Shown here: piece by piece, positions 1 to 3,925 of the stretch
How positions within the stretch are numbered: position 1 is the first letter of the stretch
How the letters are laid out: every line of letters begins with the position of its first letter
Notes under the pieces: model-generated
The model's input: the letters and a program-made list of their open reading frames with translations, nothing else
Told to the model about the DNA's origin: nothing
Databases searched by the model: none
Source of the DNA: an uncultured Gammaproteobacteria bacterium
GTDB lineage: Bacteria; Pseudomonadota; Gammaproteobacteria; SZUA-140
Length of the DNA stretch: 7,319 nt
Direction: 5' to 3'
Assembly (NCBI GenBank): GCA_945788675.1
Contig: CALZMY010000077.1
Span: 1-7,319, forward strand
Translations under genes and position numbers: made by a program

Positions 1-128
1 CTGGCACGCTGCTGCTTGATACTTTCAAAATAATCAACAGTGGCGACGATGGCGATCACCAGCGCGATAATACCTGACGCGGCGGAAAGGAAAATGTAAG
101 CGCCTGGTCTGGTTTTAGTCTGTTCCAT
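1..128 (-). CDS. N-terminal part of a membrane protein (cut by window edge)
   Basis: Reading leftward from an ATG at 128-126, 42 codons stay open to the window edge. The peptide begins MEQTKTRPGAYIF. It has one hydrophobic segment at about residues 10-30 (IFLSAASGIIALVIAIVATV), preceded by basic residues, and then a polar stretch DYFESIKQQRA. This is the pattern of a signal anchor or first transmembrane helix with the N-terminus inside the cell. No catalytic domain is visible, so the function cannot be read. It is divergent from the periplasmic binding protein at 324, with 195 bp between the two starts. A membrane sensor (histidine kinase or cyclic-di-GMP type) partnered with that binding protein is possible, but this is only inference. 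No strong Shine-Dalgarno sequence is seen, so the exact start is uncertain. Confidence 0.6.
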   Translation of the reverse strand, partial: MEQTKTRPGAYIFLSAASGIIALVIAIVATVDYFESIKQQRA

Positions 129-251
129 GATCTTTTTATCTATCCCGTATAACGACCAATTACATAACACTCCGCTGTTACGCACTCGCTTTATCGATTA
201 ATCAAAGATTCTCTGTTCATTGCGACTGAATAAAACATAGATGAATAGCGG

Positions 252-278
252 TTGTGTCTTATCGTTACAATTTATAAT
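252..278 (+). promoter_or_regulatory. possible sigma-70 promoter of the binding-protein gene
   Basis: A perfect TATAAT lies at 273-278. A weak -35-like TTGTGT lies at 252-257, giving a short 15-bp spacer. The expected start near 285 would give a leader of roughly 40 nt before the ATG at 324. The -10 is good and the -35 is poor, so this is a tentative call. Confidence 0.35.
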
Positions 279-323
279 ATGACCTTACGTTTGTTTCATC
301 AAGCAAATAAAAAGGGATGATAG

Positions 324-1496
324 ATGCTTTGTCAGACGCCACCAAAATTATTTCTACTCATCATGATTGCAATATGGTTCGTGCAGCCTGCTATTGCGCA
401 GGAAGAGGAAATTGTTCTCGGCACTACCACGGCCATCAGCGGCCCGGCCAAGTTCCTGGGGAAATCGATGGTACGTGGCATCCAGGCCCACCTTGCCGAG
501 GTTAACAGCACAGGTGGCGTTCACGGTAAAGCGTTACGCCTGGTTGTATTGGACGACAGCTATCACCCACCGAGCGCAGAAAAAAACATGCTACGCCTGA
601 TCAACGAACACAATGTTCTCAGTGTTGTGGGCAATGTTGGCACACCCACGGCAGTGAAAACCATTCCACTCGCCATACAGCACAAAACGCTACTGTTTGG
701 CACTTTCAGTGGCGCGGGAATTTTGAGAAAATCGCCGCCCGATCGTTACGTCATTAATTACAGAGCAAGTTACGAAGAAGAGATGTCGCACACAGTTCGC
801 GCCATTCTCGATCATGGCATCACTGCCGATGAGATCGCATTTTTTACTCAACAGGATGCCTATGGCGATAGTGGTTACCAGAGTGCCATCAAAGCGCTGG
901 CGGCACTTGGCTTCAAACAAGGTGAAAAACTTAGTCATGGACGCTATATTCGTAATACTCTTAACGTTGAACAAGGCTTATTGCGCATTCTAGAAGGACC
1001 AATTAAACCTCGCGCCATTATCATCGTTGGCACTTACGCACCGGCGGCCAGGTTCATTAAGCTGGCGCGAGATGTGTTCCCCAATGTGCGTTTTTTTAAT
1101 CTCTCCTTTATTGGCGCCGAGGCGTTGGCAACGGCGCTTGATGGCATAGATGCTCACGTCTATGTCTCCCAGGTTGTGCCACCGCTGGATTCGACGCTGT
1201 CCGGCGTTGATGACTATCGAAACGCAATGAGACAGTACCAGCCTGGCGCACCCCTGGACGCAGTGTCACTGGAAGGCTACTGGGTATCACGCATCCTGGT
1301 TGAGGGGATTAAAAAAGCAGGGAAAGCAGTGAACAGAGAAACACTGGTGGATGCCCTCGAATCGATTGAGGGGCTGGATATTGGTAGTGATGAGACAATA
1401 CGCTTTGATGTTCATGAACATCAGGCAAGCCATCGCGTGTGGTTATCAAAATTTCAAAAAGACCGCTTTGTCTCTGCCAGCTGGGATGAGCTTTAA
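324..1496 (+). CDS. exported type-1 periplasmic binding protein (LivJ/Peripla_BP_6-like)
   Basis: This encodes a 390-residue substrate-binding protein of the branched-chain amino acid/amide ABC-transporter family (HAAT). Residues 1-25 are a signal peptide: a lysine, a hydrophobic core LFLLIMIAIWFV, and an AIA-Q cleavage site. The mature protein starts with EIVLGTTTAISGPAKFLG, the usual first strand and ligand loop of the family. It continues with an NSTGGVHGK..LRLVVLDDSYHP block (about 61-82) and GNVGTPTA (about 103-110). The FGTFSGAGILR (about 125-135) and FFTQQDAYGDSG (about 173-184) blocks are typical of this fold. AAGGGATG stands four to five bases before the ATG and supports this start. 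No permease or ATPase genes are adjacent, so the protein may feed a transporter encoded elsewhere. It could also act as the ligand sensor for the divergent membrane protein. The ligand cannot be predicted. The coding sequence is full length, with no frame damage. Confidence 0.93.
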   Translation: MLCQTPPKLFLLIMIAIWFVQPAIAQEEEIVLGTTTAISGPAKFLGKSMVRGIQAHLAEVNSTGGVHGKALRLVVLDDSYHPPSAEKNMLRLINEHNVLSVVGNVGTPTAVKTIPLAIQHKTLLFGTFSGAGILRKSPPDRYVINYRASYEEEMSHTVRAILDHGITADEIAFFTQQDAYGDSGYQSAIKALAALGFKQGEKLSHGRYIRNTLNVEQGLLRILEGPIKPRAIIIVGTYAPAARFIKLARDVFPNVRFFNLSFIGAEALATALDGIDAHVYVSQVVPPLDSTLSGVDDYRNAMRQYQPGAPLDAVSLEGYWVSRILVEGIKKAGKAVNRETLVDALESIEGLDIGSDETIRFDVHEHQASHRVWLSKFQKDRFVSASWDEL

Positions 1497-1591
1497 CTTC
1501 GCTTCACGACCTCGAATAGCCGCGATAATTTCTTTTATACAAAAAAACAGCTGTCCCCACAATCTACTAACTACAATGTTGATCCAGTAAC

Positions 1592-1680
1592 TGTCATCTC
1601 GACCAGAGGGAGAGGTCTTAATCCACTTCAGACTCGGATAGCAAGGCGGTATAAGATTTATCCCTACACTCAAAATGACA
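1592..1680. repeat. imperfect palindromic intergenic repeat
   Basis: The left end TGTCATCTCGACCAGAGGGA and the reverse complement of the right end TGTCATTTTGAGTGTAGGGA match over about 20 of 30 positions, and the match continues into TCTTA. The whole could fold as a long imperfect hairpin. Palindromic repeats bounded by TGTCAT..ATGACA are a familiar style of dispersed intergenic repeat in bacteria. The copy number here is unknown because only one copy lies in the window. There is no T-tract, so it is not an ordinary intrinsic terminator. Confidence 0.5.
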
Positions 1681-1714
1681 AAACGAGCACTTCCCAGGAA
1701 ACCAACGTCTCTGA

Positions 1715-1749
1715 CACTAGGGACTGTTAACACTAATTATAAAGTCGCG
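1715..1749 (+). repeat. left terminal inverted repeat of the MITE
   Basis: This runs from CACTAGGGACTGTTAACACT through AATTATAAAGTCGCG. It pairs with 1955-1989 with three mismatches over 35 positions. Confidence 0.85.
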
Positions 1750-1987
1750 TTGCTGTACCAAAATGGGCCAGGCAAGGCACAAGGAGAGAGGTTTGGTTAT
1801 TCCAAATGAACGACGAGTAACGCCGCATAGCCCATTTTGGGGCGCAACCCGGAGGGACGGGGCCATTATTCCACAGGCCGTTGTTGCATTTCGCTTATGT
1901 ACGGCAAGTACACTGCGCTCAATGCGTCTTGCCCTGCGAAAAAATGGCCTCCGTCGCGGCTTTGTAATTAGTGTTAACAGGCCCTAG
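1717..1987. mobile_element. MITE-like, transposase-less insertion element flanked by CTAG
   Basis: Two near-identical inverted ends begin GGACTGTTAACACTAATTA at 1721 and, read from the other side, GGCCTGTTAACACTAATTA from 1983. They enclose a 263-bp element. Each end is flanked by CTAG (1717-1720 and 1984-1987), which fits the 4-bp YTAR target duplication of IS5-group elements. CTAG is its own complement, so duplication and repeat extension cannot be told apart. The interior has nested inverted repeats: CCAAAATGGGC at 1758-1768 with GCCCATTTTGG at 1830-1840, and TTTGG/CCAAA at 1792-1806. It contains no transposase gene; the 74-codon open frame inside shows no transposase features. It is best explained as an internally deleted or non-autonomous IS derivative. 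The IS family name is inferred from the target site only. Confidence 0.8.
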
Positions 1988-1989
1988 TG
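1955..1989 (-). repeat. right terminal inverted repeat of the MITE
   Basis: Its reverse complement starts CACTAGGGCCTGTTAACACT and ends AAAGCCGCG. It differs from the left repeat at three positions. It supplies the last codons and the stop of the minus-strand ORF at 1974-2204. Confidence 0.85.
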
Positions 1990-2204
1990 AAATAGTAGCC
2001 AAATAGACCAAAAATAAGTAAATAGCCCTCTATATTATTCCACAGCCCAAAGCCAATAATGAAAATAAGAAATCCCAAAAGGTGGCCAGCTGCTAAGTAA
2101 ATTAGCAGACCCCCTAAAATAGGTTCAATGCGTTTAAGTCGTCGTAGTATATGCCTAGCTATAAATATATGACAAATTGTCATGTTATAACGAGATTTAA
2201 ACAC
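1974..2204 (-). pseudogene. possible small membrane protein gene truncated by the MITE
   Basis: This is a 76-codon minus-strand frame starting at GTG (2204); an internal ATG at codon 8 is an alternative start. The protein has a basic N-terminal part (ARHILRRLKRIEP). It continues with two hydrophobic segments at about residues 30-55 (GGLLIYLAAGHLLGFLIFII..) and 60-72 (GYLLIFGLFGYYF). The final residues TRAC and the TAA stop come from the inverted repeat, so the original 3' end has been displaced. The base composition is AT-rich, unlike the neighbouring genes. I do not recognise the family. AATGAGG lies only one base before the GTG, so translation signals are poor. It could be an eroded gene remnant or a chance frame. 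Confidence 0.33.
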
Positions 2205-2215
2205 GCCTCATTCCC

Positions 2216-2232
2216 AGCACTACCACAGTGCA
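2216..2232 (+). promoter_or_regulatory. NtrC-like enhancer site 1, upstream of the GlgC homologue
   Basis: AGCACTACCACAGTGCA contains a perfect inverted repeat GCACT-N5-AGTGC. It matches the NtrC consensus TGCACYA-N3-TGGTGCA at 11 of 14 defined positions. Its centre lies about 128 bp before the start site predicted from the sigma-54 promoter at 2326-2341, a usual distance for an enhancer of that class. Confidence 0.5.
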
Positions 2233-2245
2233 ACCCCACAACCAC

Positions 2246-2262
2246 CGCACCAGATCTATGCA
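2246..2262 (+). promoter_or_regulatory. NtrC-like enhancer site 2 (weaker)
   Basis: CGCACCAGATCTATGCA keeps the left half GCACCA and the right TGCA, 10 of 14 defined positions of the NtrC consensus. Its centre is 30 bp (about three helical turns) from site 1 and about 98 bp before the predicted start. That spacing resembles the tandem NtrC sites of enteric glnA. On its own it would not be convincing. Confidence 0.38.
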
Positions 2263-2325
2263 ATCACCACCCTCTTCCACCACTCAGCTACCGATAAAAT
2301 TGATGTCATTAACAAAACACCCACA

Positions 2326-2341
2326 TGGCACATGGATTGCT
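2326..2341 (+). promoter_or_regulatory. sigma-54 (RpoN) promoter of the GlgC homologue
   Basis: TGGCAC-ATGGA-TTGCT matches the sigma-54 consensus TGGCAC-N5-TTGCW exactly, with GG (2327-2328) and GC (2339-2340) ten bases apart. Transcription would start near 2352, about 32 nt before the ATG at 2384. No good sigma-70 promoter is seen in this interval. Confidence 0.7.
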
Positions 2342-2383
2342 ATTACCCCTGCTTAAGCCACCGTTAAATTGAGAGTTAATCTG

Positions 2384-3571
2384 ATGTTTGATAAAACAGT
2401 GACCGTCGTCCTCGCTGGTAACACTGGCAAAGCCTTGCAGCCGTTGACCGCAGACCGCGCCAAGGCGGCCGTGCCGTTTGGCGGTAAATATCGCGTCATC
2501 GACTTCACCCTGACCAACTGCCTGCACTCCGGGGTACGCCGCATTCTGGTGCTGACACAATACAAGTCTCACTCATTGCAAAAACATATCCGCGACGGCT
2601 GGTCGGTCTTCAACCCCGAGATGGGCGAATACATCACCACCGTGCCGCCGCAGATGCGTACCGGCGAAGGGTGGTATGCAGGCTCTGCCGATGCGCTTTA
2701 TCAGAACCTCTATCTACTGGAGCGTAGCGGCGCAGAGCATGTGATGGTGCTGCCCGGTGATCACATCTACCGCATGGACTATGCACCGATGATGGCGTTT
2801 CACCAGCAGCACGGCGCTGACCTCACCATCGCCTGTATGGAATCTTCACACGATCATGCTACTCCGTATGGCACCGTTACCATTGAAGAACAACAACGTA
2901 TTACGACGATCGGTGTGGAGAGCAACGGGCTGGCATCGATGGGGATCTACATCTTTTCGACACAAAAACTGTTGCGGCTGCTTGAGCACGACCACGACAT
3001 CGGTCAATCGGGACATGACTTCGTCAACGACATCATCCCTGCGCTGATCGATGGCGGCAATGTCTACGGCTATACCTTTGGTGGTGAGTCGGGTCGCGTC
3101 ACCCCCGACCGTTACTGGCGCGATATCAACACCATCGACGCCTACTACCAGGCCAACATGGACCTGCTTAACAAGACCCCGCCAATGAACCTCTACCAGG
3201 AGGACTGGCCGGTGCGCACCTACTCCGGACAGCACCCACCCGCACGTACGGTACCCGGCGAGTTTGGTGATGAAGGGATCTCGATCAACTCGATTGTCTC
3301 CAACGGCGCGGTGATCGCAGGTGGCTCATCACAGCACTCCATACTATTTAATAACGTCTATGTCGGTGATGAATCGATGGTACAGGACTCACTGCTGTTT
3401 GATGGCGTACGGGTTGGAAAGCGTGTGCAGTTGCGCAACTGCATTATCGATAAAGATGTCGAAATACCCGATGAAACCCTCATCGGTTTCGATCTTGATG
3501 AAGACAGGAAACATTTTGAGGTGTCAGAAAACGGCATCGTGGTAGTCGCCAAAGGTCATAGCTTTGCATAG
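2384..3571 (+). CDS. GlgC-family protein (ADP-glucose pyrophosphorylase homologue), probably catalytically altered
   Basis: The 395-residue product aligns along its length with glucose-1-phosphate adenylyltransferase, the enzyme that makes ADP-glucose for glycogen. Conserved parts include PLTADRAKAAVPFGGKYRVIDF (20-41), TQYKSHSL, GWYAGSADALYQN (96-108), PGDHIY with the catalytic Asp at 126, LASMGIYIF, HDFVNDIIP and YWRDINTIDAYYQANMDL (244-261). A left-handed beta-helix tail follows from about 287. Two signature sites are lost. The nucleotide-binding GGRGxRL is GNTGKAL (12-18). The EKP loop holding the glucose-1-phosphate lysine (Lys195 in E. coli) is deleted, leaving GVESN (177-181). It may be a regulatory or repurposed subunit. 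The ATG at 2384 is preferred over an in-frame TTG at 2369 because GAGAG precedes it by eight bases. No glgA or glgB is adjacent. A sigma-54 promoter lies upstream. Confidence 0.88.
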   Translation: MFDKTVTVVLAGNTGKALQPLTADRAKAAVPFGGKYRVIDFTLTNCLHSGVRRILVLTQYKSHSLQKHIRDGWSVFNPEMGEYITTVPPQMRTGEGWYAGSADALYQNLYLLERSGAEHVMVLPGDHIYRMDYAPMMAFHQQHGADLTIACMESSHDHATPYGTVTIEEQQRITTIGVESNGLASMGIYIFSTQKLLRLLEHDHDIGQSGHDFVNDIIPALIDGGNVYGYTFGGESGRVTPDRYWRDINTIDAYYQANMDLLNKTPPMNLYQEDWPVRTYSGQHPPARTVPGEFGDEGISINSIVSNGAVIAGGSSQHSILFNNVYVGDESMVQDSLLFDGVRVGKRVQLRNCIIDKDVEIPDETLIGFDLDEDRKHFEVSENGIVVVAKGHSFA

Positions 3572-3584
3572 TGATGTTGGTGCA
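3568..3584 (+). promoter_or_regulatory. weak NtrC-like site 1 of the redox operon
   Basis: The right half TTGGTGCA is a perfect NtrC half-site (3577-3584), but the left half does not match. The site overlaps the stop codon of the GlgC homologue. Its centre is about 155 bp before the start site predicted for the promoter at 3704-3721. Confidence 0.22.
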
Positions 3585-3599
3585 TCAAGATGGTCAGCG

Positions 3600-3616
3600 T
3601 GTTCACCGATAGTGCA
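3600..3616 (+). promoter_or_regulatory. weak NtrC-like site 2 of the redox operon
   Basis: TGTTCACCGATAGTGCA matches about 9 of 14 defined positions of the NtrC consensus. Its centre is 32 bp from the preceding weak site and about 123 bp before the predicted start. The spacing is what makes it worth noting. Confidence 0.22.
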
Positions 3617-3703
3617 AACGAAAAATATCAGGGCGCAAAGATTTCGCTGAAAATTCATCAAATCATTATTCATATCATGCAATTAGATTCATCTAAATTA
3701 TCA

Positions 3704-3721
3704 CTGGCACACACTTTGCTA
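3704..3721 (+). promoter_or_regulatory. sigma-54 (RpoN) promoter of the redox operon
   Basis: CTGGCACACACTTTGCTA contains TGGCAC-N5-TTGCT, with GG (3706-3707) and GC (3718-3719) separated by ten bases, a full match to the sigma-54 core. The predicted start is near 3731, leaving a leader of about 195 nt before the ATG at 3926. Confidence 0.72.
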
Positions 3722-3736
3722 CATGCATAGCAACCA

Positions 3737-3751
3737 CGCATCGGTGATGCG
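3737..3751 (+). promoter_or_regulatory. short hairpin at the 5' end of the leader RNA
   Basis: CGCATC-GGT-GATGCG forms a 6-bp stem with a three-base loop. It would begin about six bases after the predicted transcription start. It may protect the 5' end of the RNA; no specific role can be shown. Confidence 0.4.
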
Positions 3752-3821
3752 ATAAATATTTCGGGAGACAGTTAGCTGAAATGTAAGTGTTAACACACTT
3801 AAGCAGTAACAGAAACATTGG

Positions 3822-3856
3822 TGGGGCGACGTAGTCCCAATCACGGCAAGGGCGTC
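3822..3856 (+). promoter_or_regulatory. pair of hexaloop hairpins, ANTAR-target-like antiterminator (candidate)
   Basis: Hairpin 1 has stem TGGGGC/GTCCCA (3822-3827 with 3834-3839, one G-U pair) and loop GACGTA. Hairpin 2 has stem GGC/GTC (3845-3847 with 3854-3856, one G-U pair) and loop AAGGGC. Hairpin 2 uses bases 3850-3856 that also form the 5' arm of the terminator, so the two structures exclude each other. ANTAR regulators such as NasR bind two closely spaced hexaloop hairpins, the second overlapping a terminator, with A at loop position 1 and G at position 4. Loop 2 fits this. Loop 1 has the G but not the A, and stem 2 is short. Treat this as a candidate. Confidence 0.38.
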
Positions 3857-3913
3857 AATTAGCAAAGTGTTCGGCACATTCCGGCACTTTGTGATTGACG
3901 CCCTTTTTATTTT
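3848..3913 (+). terminator. strong intrinsic terminator inside the leader (attenuator)
   Basis: GGGCGTCAAT (3850-3859) pairs with ATTGACGCCC (3894-3903), CAAAGTG (3863-3869) pairs with CACTTTG (3885-3891), and a small inner CGG/CCG stem closes the top. A TTTTTATTTT-type tract follows (3904-3913). The ribosome-binding sequence GGAACGAG starts at 3914 and the ATG is at 3926, so there is no room for another promoter after the terminator. It must therefore be conditional for expression of the downstream genes. It may also end transcripts coming from the GlgC homologue. Confidence 0.88.
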
Positions 3914-3925
3914 GGAACGAGTGTA

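Noticed and set aside
1..18. TGGCACG followed by TGC near the left edge as a sigma-54 promoter
   Set aside because: The GG-to-GC distance is one base short, and it lies inside a coding region on the opposite strand.
317..505. 62-codon plus-strand frame starting just before the binding-protein gene
   Set aside because: It is a different frame of the 324-1496 gene; that gene has a signal peptide, family motifs and a good ribosome-binding sequence.
1446..1733. 95-codon minus-strand frame
   Set aside because: It starts inside the MITE inverted repeat, runs through the palindromic repeat and ends inside the binding-protein gene; it shows no domain.
1763..1987. 74-codon frame inside the MITE
   Set aside because: It is low in recognisable features, ends in the terminal repeat, and reads through hairpin sequences; no transposase motif is present.
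2369..2383. Alternative TTG start of the GlgC homologue
   Set aside because: It would add five residues outside the family alignment and has no ribosome-binding sequence, while the ATG at 2384 has GAGAG at good spacing.
2846..3235. 129-codon minus-strand frame opposite the GlgC homologue
   Set aside because: It is an antisense shadow of a strongly conserved gene.
3787..3796. Perfect palindrome GTGTTAACAC in the leader
   Set aside because: It is ten bases long with no second copy or known regulator match; it shares TGTTAACAC with the MITE ends but probably by chance.
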